The notes: a model not told the origin generated them from the sequence alone. 23,173 bases of DNA from Collinsella sp. (GCA_018378775.1 JAGZWV010000030.1:1-23173); one strand, 5' to 3'; shown: positions 14,632 to 23,081, counted from the first letter of the stretch. Numbers and translations are program-made.

Positions 14632-14965
14632 GAGCGTTTGCTCCTCTCCCTCGCCCGCATCTGGACATCGGGCGTAGTTGTTCACAAGGCGTTTTACCTT
14701 GCGTTTTGCTGCGCTCATTGTATGAAATTCAGCAGCTTTGCACGTGCGAGATATTGAGCCCATGCAGGTCAATACAGTCATTTTTGAAAAGCAAACGGAA
14801 GAAATTTGAGCCGAGTGAACATGTTCGATATTGAATTTTGGGCGTTCAGCGTCTTTCTTTTATAGAAAAGATAAGTAATCGAAAGGTGTTTTCTTACCCA
14901 AAAAGAAAATGAACGAAAATAGAGTCAACACAATTCCTGCAAATTTAGCCGAGAATGGAGCAAGC
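14632..14965. promoter_or_regulatory. AT-rich divergent aldolase/DeoR control region
   Basis: This 334-base gap is AT-rich next to both genes. It contains the perfect ten-base palindrome GAACATGTTC at 14817-14826, followed by GAT, resembling the GTTCG/CGAAC-type half sites bound by DeoR-family repressors. It also has TCTTTT/AAAAGA flanking ATAG near 14853-14868. On the minus strand TACAAT lies about 85 bases before the aldolase start and is a possible -10. No promoter could be fixed with confidence. Confidence 0.4.
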
Positions 14966-15769
14966 ATGGCCCAAGCCACCAACCGCGCTTTTGCCGACGA
15001 ACGCCGTACCGCCATTATGGAAATGCTCGATCATAATGCCTCGGTGCAGGTAGCAGAAATCGCCCAGACCTTTGGCGTGTCCTCCGTCACCGCCCGCGCC
15101 GACCTGGACGCGCTCGCCGAAGCAGGCAAGCTGCGCCGCACGCACGGCGGTGCCGTCTCGCTCCACAAACGCCTGACCGTCTCCACGCAGGATCGCCGCA
15201 TCAATGTCAACGTCGCCGCCAAGCAGGCCATCGCGCAAAGCGCCATCGAGCTCGTCAATGACGGCGACACGCTGCTCGTCGACTCGGGCACCACGGCGCT
15301 CGAGTTCGTCCGGCTCCTCGATCAGCGCGACGGTATCACCGTCATCACGGCCGACATTACCATTGCCGATTACATCGACGAGAGCATGCCCTCAGTCGAT
15401 GTCGTCATGCTGGGCGGGGCGCTGCGCAAAGGCCATCGTTATTTGTACGGACCGCTCACTATGCAGGCGCTCCAAATGGTCCATGCCGATCTGGCCGTCA
15501 TGTGCCCCGGCGCCTTTGTCCCCAGCCGCGGCTTTACGACCGACTTTCCCCAGATGGCCGAGACCAAAGCGGCTATGGTCGGTGCCGCCCGTCAAAGCGT
15601 CGCCCTCATGGACGCCAGCAAGGTTAACGGACGCGGCATGTACCGTTTTGCCGAGCTTGCCGACGTTGACACCATCGTGATGGACCGCGACCCCGATCAC
15701 ACCGTCGCCACCTCAATCACCGAGGCCACTGACAGCTCACGTCCAGCCCTCGTCATCGCCGGCGCTTAA
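14966..15769 (+). CDS. DeoR-family transcriptional regulator
   Basis: A 267-residue sugar-metabolism repressor. The N-terminal helix-turn-helix at about 14-65 has VAEIAQTFGVSSVTARADLD and LRRTHGGAV, the DeoR signature. The C-terminal ISOCOT-type sugar-phosphate-binding domain has DTLLVDSGTTALEF and VVMLGGALRKGHRYLYG. The ATG at 14966 follows GGAG by five bases. An in-frame ATG at 14909 lies in AT-rich sequence with a poor site and would add an unusual 19-residue leader. It is divergent from the aldolase gene, whose expression it may control in response to a phosphorylated sugar. It converges on the FprA gene across a shared terminator. Confidence 0.92.
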   Translation: MAQATNRAFADERRTAIMEMLDHNASVQVAEIAQTFGVSSVTARADLDALAEAGKLRRTHGGAVSLHKRLTVSTQDRRINVNVAAKQAIAQSAIELVNDGDTLLVDSGTTALEFVRLLDQRDGITVITADITIADYIDESMPSVDVVMLGGALRKGHRYLYGPLTMQALQMVHADLAVMCPGAFVPSRGFTTDFPQMAETKAAMVGAARQSVALMDASKVNGRGMYRFAELADVDTIVMDRDPDHTVATSITEATDSSRPALVIAGA

Positions 15770-15774
15770 ACAAA

Positions 15775-15805
15775 AACCACCACAAAGGTCTCCTTTGTGG
15801 TGGTT
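15775..15805. terminator. Bidirectional terminator between DeoR and FprA genes
   Basis: AACCACCACAAAGG (15775-15788) is the exact complement of 15792-15805 with a TCT loop. A T run follows the stem on the minus strand. A stem of the same CCACAAAGG/CCTTTGTGG type occurs in repeat copy 1 at 2026-2056. Confidence 0.85.
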
Positions 15806-15828
15806 GAGCATCAGAAGTGAATGTGTCG

Positions 15829-16989
15829 CTACTTGGACAGCTCGTCGGCGAGAACCTCGATCTGAGCGCGCGAGGCGTCGTTGAGCGAGCCCAGCACGGT
15901 CACCTTGTTCTGCGCCAGGGTGATGTCCTTCATGCCCTCGAGCTCCTTGGTCATAACCTTGGCAGCGGTGGGCGCCCAGGAGCCGGCCTCAACGAGCGCC
16001 ACCGTACGGTTCTGATAGGCGTGCTCGGCAAGCGTGTGGATAAAGGTGCTCATGAACGGGAAGATCTCGCCCTGATAGGTGATGGAGGCGAGCACCAGAC
16101 GGTCATAGCGGAACGCATCCTCAACGGCCTCGGCCATGTCGTCGCGAGCCAAGTCAAAGACGGAAACCTTCTGGCCGCGGGCCTCAAGCGCAGATGCAAG
16201 CTCCTCAACGGCGGCCTTCAGATGGCCGTACACGCTCGCATAGGCAATCGTGACGCCCTCGTCCTCGGGCTGATAGCTCGACCAGGTGTTATAGGTGTCG
16301 AGGTAATAGCCCAGGTTCTCGGTCAGTACGGGGCCGTGGAGCGGACAGATGATCTGAATGTCCAGGTCGGCGGCCTTCTTGAGCACGGTCTGCACGAACT
16401 TGCCGAACTTACCGACGATGCCAAAGTAGTAGCGGCGAGCCTCGCAAGCCCAGCCCTCGGGATCCTCGATGTCGTTGGCGCCAAACTTGCCAAAGCCGTC
16501 GGCACTAAAGAGCACCTTGTCGGTGGACTCGTAGGAGAAGATCACCTCAGGCCAGTGAACGTTGGGGGCGCCGACAAAGGTTAGGCTGTGGCCGCCCAGG
16601 TCGAGCACATCGCCCTCTTTGACGACCATCTTGCGCTCGGGGAAGTCGGTGCCAAAGTAGTTGACCATCATGCGGAAGGCACCCATGCTGGCCACGATCT
16701 GCGCCTGGGGATAGCGCTCCATAAAGGCGGCGATGCCGGCGGAGTGATCGGGCTCCATGTGATGGACAACCAGGTAGTCGGGCGTACGACCATCGAGCAC
16801 GGCCTCGAGGTTGCCGAGCCACTCGTCGACAAAGTCAGCGTCGACCGAATCGGCGACAGCGATCTTGTCGCCCAAGATAACGTAGCTGTTGTATGCCATA
16901 CCGTTCTCGGACACATCGTACTGGCCCTCAAACAGGTCAATGTCGTGATCGTCGACGCCAACGTAGCGGATATCCTTGGTGATCTCCAT
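15829..16989 (-). CDS. fprA: FprA-type flavodiiron protein (oxygen/NO reductase)
   Basis: A 386-residue class A flavodiiron protein. The N-terminal metallo-beta-lactamase-like domain carries the diiron ligands in HHMEPDHSAG, SADGFG and CPLHGP. The C-terminal flavodoxin domain (about 250-386) binds FMN, with YASVYGHLKAAVEEL and LVEAGSWAP. These cytoplasmic enzymes reduce oxygen to water or nitric oxide to nitrous oxide and protect anaerobes. No rubredoxin domain is fused, so a separate electron donor is needed. The ATG at 16989 follows AGGAGG by nine bases; the frame is open to 17058 but without a better site. It seems monocistronic. Confidence 0.95.
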   Translation of the reverse strand: MEITKDIRYVGVDDHDIDLFEGQYDVSENGMAYNSYVILGDKIAVADSVDADFVDEWLGNLEAVLDGRTPDYLVVHHMEPDHSAGIAAFMERYPQAQIVASMGAFRMMVNYFGTDFPERKMVVKEGDVLDLGGHSLTFVGAPNVHWPEVIFSYESTDKVLFSADGFGKFGANDIEDPEGWACEARRYYFGIVGKFGKFVQTVLKKAADLDIQIICPLHGPVLTENLGYYLDTYNTWSSYQPEDEGVTIAYASVYGHLKAAVEELASALEARGQKVSVFDLARDDMAEAVEDAFRYDRLVLASITYQGEIFPFMSTFIHTLAEHAYQNRTVALVEAGSWAPTAAKVMTKELEGMKDITLAQNKVTVLGSLNDASRAQIEVLADELSK

Positions 16990-17005
16990 CAGGCAAAGCC
17001 TCCTA

Positions 17006-17029
17006 GATAGACAAAATAACCCGTCTATC
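17006..17029. promoter_or_regulatory. Operator-like inverted repeat in FprA leader
   Basis: GATAGAC (17006-17012) and GTCTATC (17023-17029) are perfect arms with a ten-base spacer. On the minus strand the distal arm overlaps TATGAT, a likely -10, and the proximal arm comes just before AGGAGG. It could bind an oxygen- or NO-responsive repressor; that is inference. Confidence 0.4.
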
Positions 17030-17118
17030 ATAGCACTCGCCTTTATAGCCACGGCCATCTGTCAGCATCCTTATCGATTGTTATTGATGCGGAATATACT
17101 GCTTTTGACCTGCAAAAA

Positions 17119-18150
17119 CTATGCGCGAGGCTCTGCCGTGCTCTGTCGAATGATGAGCTGGCCGGGAATACGAATAGCAACGGTTTTGCCCGCCGTACCC
17201 GCCTCGGGAACCGCGTGCTCGAATACCTCGCGTCCACGCTGATGCAAATCAAATCGAACGGTCGTGAGCTCGTTGTGTGCGACAAAATCATCGAGCGAAT
17301 CGTCGACGCCCACCACGCTCACGTCCTCGGGCACGCGCAAGCCGCTATCGCGCAGCGCTGCAATGGCGCCATTTGCCATCTGATCGTTTGCCGCATAGAT
17401 CGCCGTCATGGTGCGATCGTGCTCGGCCAGGTACCTACCGGCCTCGTAACCGCTGTTGGCAGACCAGTCGCCCTCGAGCGGCTCTGCCGGCTCGATGTGC
17501 TTACGCTCGAGCGCATCCTGCCAGCCGGCGCGACGGAACTGTTCGTCAATCGAAAAGGACGGGCCGCCGATAAAGCGAATCTGTTCATGTCCCAGCTCAA
17601 ACAGATAATTCATGAGCAACAGCGAGCAGCCGTAATGATCGGAGTCAACCGTAGTCACCCGCGGGTGCGCATACATGGTAACGATGACCGTGCCAATACC
17701 CGGCAACGGATCGAACGTCTCAAAATCGGGAGCCATACGGCTCATGCCGATAATGATGCCGTCCACGGGCAGCGCGGCCATACGACGTGTTGCCTCGGCA
17801 AGAGAGAATTCCTCGGTCTTGGACATCTCGACCAGTGTGATGGCGCAATTATGCTCGCGAGCAGCGCTGGCGATGCCGTCAATCATTGAGAGGTTGCCAA
17901 ACTTGGTGACATCGTTGACGCACAGGCCGACCGAATGGTAACGGCCGTCACGCAACGAACGGCCGGCATAGCTCGGACGGAAGCCGAGCTCTTGCATAGC
18001 GGCTTGCACGCGCTGGCGCGTCTGTTCGTTAACGTTGGGCAATCCGTTGGCAACGCGCGAAACCGTCTGTTGCGAAACACCGGCAGCGCGGGCGACGTCG
18101 GCCATGGAGACCGGACGCGTACCTGTATCGTTGGACGGGCGCCTTGCCAC
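17119..18150 (-). CDS. LacI/GalR-family repressor of galKT
   Basis: A 343-residue repressor. The N-terminal LacI helix-turn-helix at about 14-60 reads MADVARAAGVSQQTVSRVAN, followed by the hinge LGFRPSYAGRSLRDGR. The periplasmic-binding-protein-like effector domain fills residues 65-335 (SVGLCVND, VDGIIIG, RFIGGPSF, AIYAANDQMANGAI, VSVVGVDDS). The GTG at 18150 follows AAGGTGA by five bases. It is divergent from galK, and the shared gap holds three copies of a 15-base operator. It most likely represses galKT and itself and releases on galactose or a derivative. On the minus strand TGAACG-N17-TATAAA (18284-18312) is a possible promoter. Confidence 0.93.
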   Translation of the reverse strand: MARRPSNDTGTRPVSMADVARAAGVSQQTVSRVANGLPNVNEQTRQRVQAAMQELGFRPSYAGRSLRDGRYHSVGLCVNDVTKFGNLSMIDGIASAAREHNCAITLVEMSKTEEFSLAEATRRMAALPVDGIIIGMSRMAPDFETFDPLPGIGTVIVTMYAHPRVTTVDSDHYGCSLLLMNYLFELGHEQIRFIGGPSFSIDEQFRRAGWQDALERKHIEPAEPLEGDWSANSGYEAGRYLAEHDRTMTAIYAANDQMANGAIAALRDSGLRVPEDVSVVGVDDSLDDFVAHNELTTVRFDLHQRGREVFEHAVPEAGTAGKTVAIRIPGQLIIRQSTAEPRA

Positions 18151-18243
18151 AAGATCACCTTCACCCTTGCGAGATTTGAATAGCGTGAATGCCGGCCCGG
18201 GCAGAAATACATCCCGCGCCGAGGCCCGCTATCGTCGGACGCA

Positions 18244-18258
18244 TGTTAACGTACTCTA
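18244..18258. promoter_or_regulatory. Operator site 1, lacI-proximal
   Basis: TGTTAACGTACTCTA matches the other two sites at the first 13 of 15 bases. It lies between the regulator start and its possible promoter, suited to autorepression. Confidence 0.65.
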
Positions 18259-18365
18259 CTTTTTCTATCTGCATCTCTTCTGCTTTATAAGTCCATACGG
18301 CAGTACCGTTCACGGCTGAATTTCTACCGATTACCAGATTCTCAAAAAGTGACAAGCGATGTGTT

Positions 18366-18380
18366 ATGAGTACGTTAACA
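18366..18380. promoter_or_regulatory. Operator site 2, upstream of galK
   Basis: ATGAGTACGTTAACA is the exact reverse complement of site 3. It contains the proposed galK -35 hexamer TTAACA. Confidence 0.7.
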
Positions 18381-18403
18381 TAGCCCGTAACGTGCGGTAT
18401 CGT
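18375..18403 (+). promoter_or_regulatory. Candidate galKT promoter
   Basis: TTAACA (18375-18380), 17 bases, then TATCGT (18398-18403). The -35 is inside operator site 2, and operator site 3 lies just past the predicted start, so a bound repressor would block both ends. Confidence 0.45.
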
Positions 18404-18431
18404 GAACACTTGGGTTCATGCCGCTTCAAGT

Positions 18432-18446
18432 TGTTAACGTACTCAT
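18432..18446. promoter_or_regulatory. Operator site 3, galK leader
   Basis: TGTTAACGTACTCAT. Its centre lies 66 bases from the centre of site 2, a distance that would suit repression by looping. It is 44 bases before the galK ATG. Confidence 0.7.
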
Positions 18447-18489
18447 AACGACGCAAAACTCACCCGTGCGTGCCAAGGAAAGGACTCCC

Positions 18490-19695
18490 ATGACCACTCC
18501 CGACGAAAAGACATTCGCCAAGCTCACCAAGCTGTTTGAGGAGGAGTTTGGCCCCATCGGCGACCGCCAGGTGCTCTATGTGCACGCGCCCGGCCGCTCC
18601 GAGATCAGTGGCAACCACACCGACCACGAGGGCGGCCACGTTATCGCCGGCTCGCTCGATGTCGCCGTCGACGGCATCGCCGTGGCAACCGATTCCAACA
18701 AGGTTCGCGTTGCCGACGAGGGCTATCCCACGTTTGAGATCGCGCTCGACACGCTGGATGTTCAGGAGTCCGAGAAGGGCACGTCCGCAAGCCTCGTGCG
18801 CGGTATGGCCCACGAGGTCGCAGCGCTTGGCGTTGAGCCCCAGGGCTTCGATTTCGCCTTCACCTGCTCCGTCCCCTCGGGCGGTGGCCTTTCCAGCTCT
18901 GCCGCCGTCGAGGCCGCGTACGGCCGTGCCATGGAGACGCTCTGGGGCGCGCCCGCCATTGAGCCCGTCGCGCTCGCCCAGATGAGCCAGCGCACCGAGA
19001 ACAACTACTATGGCAAGCCCTGCGGTCTGATGGACCAGGCCGCTGTGTGCCTGGGCGGCCTTGCCTACATGGACTTTGAGGACCAGGCTCAGCCTAAAAC
19101 CCAGAAGCTCGAACTCAACTTTGAGGATCACGGCTATGCGCTCGTGCTCGTTAAGGTTGGTGCCGACCACGTGGCCGCCACCGACGATTACGCTGCCGTT
19201 CCGCGCGAGATGCAAGACGTCGCCGCCGAGTTTGGCAAGGCACGCCTGTGCGAGGTCGATGTTGCCGATTTTGACGCCAAGCTCCCCGAGCTGCGTGCCA
19301 AGCTGGGCGACCGCGCCTGTCTGCGCGCCGTTCACTACTGGTACGAAAACGGCCTGGTCGACAAGCGCTGGGCTGCCCTGAACGCCGGCGACATCGATCA
19401 GTTCCTGGTCCTGACGCGCGAGTCCGGCGCCAGCTCTGCCATGTACCTACAGAATGTCGTTGCCAAGCTGGGCTCCGAGCAGCCCTCGATGTATGCCCTG
19501 GCACTGGCCGAGCACGTGCTCGACGGCCGAGGCGCCGTCCGTATCCACGGTGGCGGCTTTGGTGGCACCATCCAGGCCTTCGTGCCGCTCGACCTGGTCG
19601 ACACCTTCATCGCCAAGATGAACGGCTGGCTGGGCGAGGGCTCTGCCCGCCACTACGCAATTTCTGACAAGGGGGCCTACGCGGCATGGCTGTAA
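18490..19695 (+). CDS. galK: Galactokinase
   Basis: A 401-residue GHMP kinase that phosphorylates galactose to galactose 1-phosphate, the entry to the Leloir pathway. It has the galactokinase signature in the GRSEISGNHTDHEGG form (Asn in place of the more usual Glu of GEHTD, as in many Firmicutes enzymes), the ATP-binding PSGGGLSSSAA, and C-terminal RIHGGGFGGT. The frame is open to 18418, but the ATG at 18490 follows AAGGA and lies after operator site 3. galT overlaps its end by ten bases, so the two are coupled. Confidence 0.96.
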   Translation: MTTPDEKTFAKLTKLFEEEFGPIGDRQVLYVHAPGRSEISGNHTDHEGGHVIAGSLDVAVDGIAVATDSNKVRVADEGYPTFEIALDTLDVQESEKGTSASLVRGMAHEVAALGVEPQGFDFAFTCSVPSGGGLSSSAAVEAAYGRAMETLWGAPAIEPVALAQMSQRTENNYYGKPCGLMDQAAVCLGGLAYMDFEDQAQPKTQKLELNFEDHGYALVLVKVGADHVAATDDYAAVPREMQDVAAEFGKARLCEVDVADFDAKLPELRAKLGDRACLRAVHYWYENGLVDKRWAALNAGDIDQFLVLTRESGASSAMYLQNVVAKLGSEQPSMYALALAEHVLDGRGAVRIHGGGFGGTIQAFVPLDLVDTFIAKMNGWLGEGSARHYAISDKGAYAAWL

Positions 19696-21314
19696 TGACT
19701 GACGTGCGCGAGGCCGCGCAGAACCTGATCGAGTACGCCATCCACCGATCGATGATCGGCCAGGACGATCGCATCTGGGCGTATAACACCATTCTCGAGT
19801 GCATCGGTGCTACGGGCCCGGCGCTCGACATGGCCTGGGCGCTCCAGGTCGAGAAACTCTCGCTCTTGCACCCCGATACCCTGCCCAACTTTGACCTTGA
19901 AGGCACACTTGCCGCGCTTGCCGAGGCGGCTGTTGCCAACGGCGCCGCCGAGGACACGGCATCGGGCCGCGACCGCATCGCCATGCGCATCATGGGCGCG
20001 CTCATGCCGCGCCCGTCTGCCGTGATTGACGAGTTTACCGGCCGCATGGGCGTCAACGAGCCCCGCGCCGCGACCGACTGGTTCTACGGCCTGTGCTGCG
20101 ACGCCGGCTACGTGCGCCGTGCCGCCATCGCGCGCAACATCAAATGGAGCACCCCCACCAACTGGGGCGATCTTGAAATCACCATCAACCTGTCCAAACC
20201 CGAGAAGGACCCGCGCGATATCGCCGCGGCAGGTGCAGCCAAGAACATGGGCGAGAAGTATCCCGCCTGCCAGCTCTGCATCGAGAACGAGGGTTACCCC
20301 GGACGCTCCGCCGCGGCTGACGGCGGCGCTCATCCCGCCCGCCAGAATCTGCGCGTTATCCCCATCCAGCTCGACGGCGAGCGTTGGGGCTTCCAGTACA
20401 GCCCGTACGCGTACTTTAACGAGCACTGCATTGCCATGAGCTCCGAGCATCGTCCGATGCACGTCGACCGCAAGGGGCTGACCTGCCTGCTCGATTTTGT
20501 GGACCTGTTCCCGCACTACTTTATCGGCTCCAACGCCGACCTGCCCATCGTGGGCGGCTCGATTCTGTCGCACGACCACTTCCAGGGCGGCGCGCACGAG
20601 TTCCCCATGATGCATGCCACCGAAGTCTCGCAGTTTAGCGTGCCCGGCTTTGACCAGGTCAGCGGTACCGTGTTGCAGTGGCCGCTTTCGGTGCTGCGAC
20701 TGCGCTCGCACGACCGCGCCCAGTTGCTCGACGCTGCCGAGAAGATTATCCTCGCCTGGCGCGAGTGGACCGATGAGTCTGTGGGCGTTATCGCGCACAC
20801 GGCCGACGGCGTAGCGCACAACACCGTGACGCCCGTCATCCGCCGCGTCGACTTCCGCGGCAATGCCGGTGGCGAGATTTACGAGGCCTACCTGGCACTT
20901 CGCTGCAACATCACGACCGACGAGCATCCGCTGGGCGTTTTCCACCCGCATGCCGAGTATCACCATATTAAAAAGGAGAACATCGGCCTGATCGAGGTCA
21001 TGGGCTTGGCCATTTTGCCGCCGCGCCTGGTTCCCGAGCTCGGCGCTGTCCGTGAGCACCTGTTGGCGGCCAAGACCGATGCCAGCTACGACCTTGCCGG
21101 TGCGCTCGAGGGCGACGACCTTTGCCGCAGCCACGCCGCATGGGCCGAGGACGTCTTTGCCCGCCGCGCCGACGAGCTTACGGCGGACAACGCCATCGAC
21201 ATCCTGCACGAGGAGGTCGGCGTGGTGTTTGGCCACGTGCTCGACAACGCCGGCGTCTTTAAGTGGAACGAGGCAGGACGCGCCGCCCAACAGCGCTTTA
21301 TCGACTCGCTGTAG
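19686..21314 (+). CDS. galT: UDP-glucose--hexose-1-phosphate uridylyltransferase, class II
   Basis: A 542-residue enzyme exchanging UMP between UDP-glucose and galactose 1-phosphate. It is the long GalT family of Gram-positives rather than the ~350-residue E. coli type: FYGLCCDAGYVRRAAIARN, IKWSTPTNWGDLEITINLSK, YPACQLC, YFNEHCI, and the active-site HDHFQGG with the two histidines. The ATG at 19686 follows GGGGG by ten bases within the galK end; an ATG at 19695 (TAATG overlap with the galK stop) is an alternative. No galE follows; the epimerase must lie elsewhere. A hairpin terminator comes about 50 bases after the stop. Confidence 0.95.
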   Translation: MAVMTDVREAAQNLIEYAIHRSMIGQDDRIWAYNTILECIGATGPALDMAWALQVEKLSLLHPDTLPNFDLEGTLAALAEAAVANGAAEDTASGRDRIAMRIMGALMPRPSAVIDEFTGRMGVNEPRAATDWFYGLCCDAGYVRRAAIARNIKWSTPTNWGDLEITINLSKPEKDPRDIAAAGAAKNMGEKYPACQLCIENEGYPGRSAAADGGAHPARQNLRVIPIQLDGERWGFQYSPYAYFNEHCIAMSSEHRPMHVDRKGLTCLLDFVDLFPHYFIGSNADLPIVGGSILSHDHFQGGAHEFPMMHATEVSQFSVPGFDQVSGTVLQWPLSVLRLRSHDRAQLLDAAEKIILAWREWTDESVGVIAHTADGVAHNTVTPVIRRVDFRGNAGGEIYEAYLALRCNITTDEHPLGVFHPHAEYHHIKKENIGLIEVMGLAILPPRLVPELGAVREHLLAAKTDASYDLAGALEGDDLCRSHAAWAEDVFARRADELTADNAIDILHEEVGVVFGHVLDNAGVFKWNEAGRAAQQRFIDSL

Positions 21315-21366
21315 AGCACAGACCCGGACGCTCAGCGGCAGCCCCCACGACATAGCCACCCACACG

Positions 21367-21408
21367 ACAACGGTGCCCGCCGGCAACATCGCCGACGGGC
21401 ACCGTTGT
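21367..21408 (+). terminator. galKT terminator hairpin
   Basis: ACAACGGTGCCCG (21367-21379) is the exact complement of 21396-21408. CGGC/GCCG extends the stem into the loop. It follows the galT stop but has no strong T tract. Confidence 0.65.
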
Positions 21409-21440
21409 CTGATGCAAGGGTAGCTAATTTGCACCAAAAC

Positions 21441-21479
21441 AAGGAGTGTTCCAAACTGCCGGCAGAGAAGGAGCGCCCC
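21441..21479. repeat. 39-base dispersed repeat, left copy
   Basis: AAGGAGTGTTCCAAACTGCC and the following GGCA, AGAAGGA, CGCCCC match 22953-22991 at about 34 of 39 positions in direct orientation. The two copies bracket the ATPase gene. Confidence 0.6.
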
Positions 21480-21495
21480 AGGTGCCGACCTAAAC

Positions 21496-21588
21496 CCCAC
21501 ATTATTCGATGGAAAAACGTGGTTACCTCCCACATTATTCGATGGAAAAACGTGGTTTACTCCCACATTTTTCGATGGAAAGACCAAG
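21496..21588. repeat. 33-base tandem repeat upstream of ATPase gene
   Basis: Units at 21496-21528 and 21529-21561 differ only near the end; a third, partial and diverged unit follows. Each contains ATTCGATGG, and units 1 and 2 have CCAC...GTGG ends that can pair. An AGACC/GGTCT inverted repeat (21581-21595) and TATACT (21596-21601) come next, just before the ATPase ribosome site. It is probably an operator array or a recombination-prone repeat in the promoter. Confidence 0.65.
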
Positions 21589-21595
21589 ACGGTCT

Positions 21596-21601
21596 TATAC
21601 T
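21596..21601 (+). promoter_or_regulatory. Candidate -10 for the ATPase gene
   Basis: TATACT lies 23 bases before the ATG at 21625, right after the tandem repeat. No clear -35 at 16-18 bases; the repeat occupies that place. Confidence 0.35.
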
Positions 21602-21624
21602 AACCATGATCGTTAGGGGGCAGT

Positions 21625-22926
21625 ATGCAGCGACAGCTAATGGACGAACTCATCGCTTGGAAATCTAGGGCAAACCGCAAGCCCCTCCTGCTTAAGGGGG
21701 CCCGCCAGACGGGAAAAACCTGGCTTCTCAACGAATTCGCAGGCCAGCAGTATCAAAACGTCATCCGTTTTGACTTTATGCTCGAACCGGGCGCACGTTC
21801 GCTGTTCGACGGAAGCCTTGACCCCAAACGCATCATCTCCCAGATAGAGCTCCTGCGCGGCCAGACCATAACGCCGACAGACACACTCATCATCTTCGAC
21901 GAAATCCAAGAGGCACCGCGTGGCATCACCTCGCTCAAATACTTCAACGAGCTGGCGCCGGAATACCATATCGTGGCAGCCGGCTCCTATATGGGGCTCG
22001 CGCTCCGACGCGAAAACGAGTCGTTCCCCGTCGGCAAGATAGACCAGCTTACCATGCGCCCCATGGGGTTTGTCGAGTTCGTTCGTGCCGTCGATGGCGA
22101 TCCGCTCGCAGATGCCATCCTTGCCGCAGACATGGACCTGCTGGCAAACGTTTCCGAAAAGCTCGAGCGCCTGCTCAAGGAATACCTCGTTGTCGGTGGC
22201 ATGCCAGAAGTTGTCTCCGCTTTCGCCGCCTCCCACGATTTCATCGAGGCCCGCAGGCTTCAGCAGCAAATCATCGAAGCTTACGAATCCGATTTTGGCA
22301 AGCATGCGCCAGCCCGCATCGTCGAGCGCATGAGGCTGGTTTGGAAATCCCTTCCCGGCCAGCTCGCAAAGGAAAACAAGAAGTTCGTCTACGGCGCGCT
22401 TCGTCCCGGGGCGCGCGCACGCGATTTTGAGGAAAGCCTCCAGTGGCTCATGGACTATGGAATCGTTCATAAGGTACCACGTGTTTCCGCCCTAAGAGCA
22501 CCGCTCACAAGCTACGATGATCTCTCGGGCTTCAAGCTGTTCTGCATCGACACCGGCATCCTCGGAGCACTCTCTGGCCTCTCGCCGGCCATTGTTCTGA
22601 ACGGGCCCGCTGTTTTTACGGAGTTCAAAGGCTCGCTGACCGAGCAATACGTCGCACAGGAGCTTTTGCTCCAAGGCAAAACTCCCGCGTATTGGTCATC
22701 CTCCTCCGGCAATGCAGAGACTGACTTTGCCATCGACCATGCGGGGACCGTGCTTCCGCTCGAGGTCAAGGCGGCAGAGAACCTCAAAGCAAAGAGCCTG
22801 AGGATTGCCTGCGAGAAGTTCAAGCTCGAGCGCTGCGTGAGAACATCGTTAGCGGCATATAGAGACGAGGGCACGCTCGTCAACATTCCGCTCTGGGAGA
22901 TTGGGCACATCGACAAGCTGGCATAG
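21625..22926 (+). CDS. AAA_14/DUF4143-type ATP-binding protein
   Basis: A 433-residue protein of a widespread, poorly characterised family. The N-terminal P-loop ATPase (about 1-165) has Walker A GARQTGKT, Walker B LIIFDEIQ and the sensor-like AAGSYMG. The C-terminal DUF4143 part includes LVVGGMPEVV and a PD-(D/E)XK-like nuclease signature near 355-395 (ETDFAID, then LEVKAAENLKAKS), which may or may not be active. AGGGGG lies five bases before the ATG. The gene stands alone, bracketed by direct 39-base repeats and preceded by a 33-base tandem repeat, as in a mobile single-gene cassette. Role unknown; defence, toxin-antitoxin or regulatory functions have been suggested for relatives. Confidence 0.88.
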   Translation: MQRQLMDELIAWKSRANRKPLLLKGARQTGKTWLLNEFAGQQYQNVIRFDFMLEPGARSLFDGSLDPKRIISQIELLRGQTITPTDTLIIFDEIQEAPRGITSLKYFNELAPEYHIVAAGSYMGLALRRENESFPVGKIDQLTMRPMGFVEFVRAVDGDPLADAILAADMDLLANVSEKLERLLKEYLVVGGMPEVVSAFAASHDFIEARRLQQQIIEAYESDFGKHAPARIVERMRLVWKSLPGQLAKENKKFVYGALRPGARARDFEESLQWLMDYGIVHKVPRVSALRAPLTSYDDLSGFKLFCIDTGILGALSGLSPAIVLNGPAVFTEFKGSLTEQYVAQELLLQGKTPAYWSSSSGNAETDFAIDHAGTVLPLEVKAAENLKAKSLRIACEKFKLERCVRTSLAAYRDEGTLVNIPLWEIGHIDKLA

Positions 22927-22952
22927 GCGCTGTGGAGGGGGGGGTACCCCGT

Positions 22953-22991
22953 AAGGAGTGTCCCAAACTGCCGGCAAAAAAGGAACGTCCC
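22953..22991. repeat. 39-base dispersed repeat, right copy
   Basis: AAGGAGTGTCCCAAACTGCC and following bases, direct copy of 21441-21479. It begins 27 bases after the ATPase stop; the palindrome GGGGTACCCC (22941-22950) lies between. Confidence 0.6.
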
Positions 22992-23015
22992 TATCTGCCG
23001 CATTCCCGAAGCAAG

Positions 23016-23077
23016 GCAACGCCGATGTCTTGGAAACGACAGCGAGCGGGCCGCATTTGAGACAAGGTGACGTGAAA
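23016..23077 (+). repeat. 62-base dispersed element, copy 2
   Basis: Matches 541-602 at 55 of 62 bases. As in copy 1 a hairpin follows straight after. The frame seen in copy 1 continues here through the hairpin to a TAG at about 23112. Confidence 0.55.
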
Positions 23078-23081
23078 TCAG

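Noticed and set aside
13768..14757. 329-residue plus-strand frame opposite the aldolase gene
   Set aside because: Antisense shadow; the aldolase motifs are all on the minus strand.
14909..14965. 19-residue N-terminal extension of the DeoR regulator
   Set aside because: AT-rich sequence unlike the rest of the gene, poor ribosome site, and family members begin near the 14966 start.
19677..21587. 636-residue minus-strand frame opposite galT
   Set aside because: Antisense shadow of GC-rich codons; low-complexity Val/Gly/Ala/His protein with no domain, running into the 33-base tandem repeats.
21496..21588. CRISPR mini-array
   Set aside because: The 33-base units abut with no spacers; only two full copies and a partial one.
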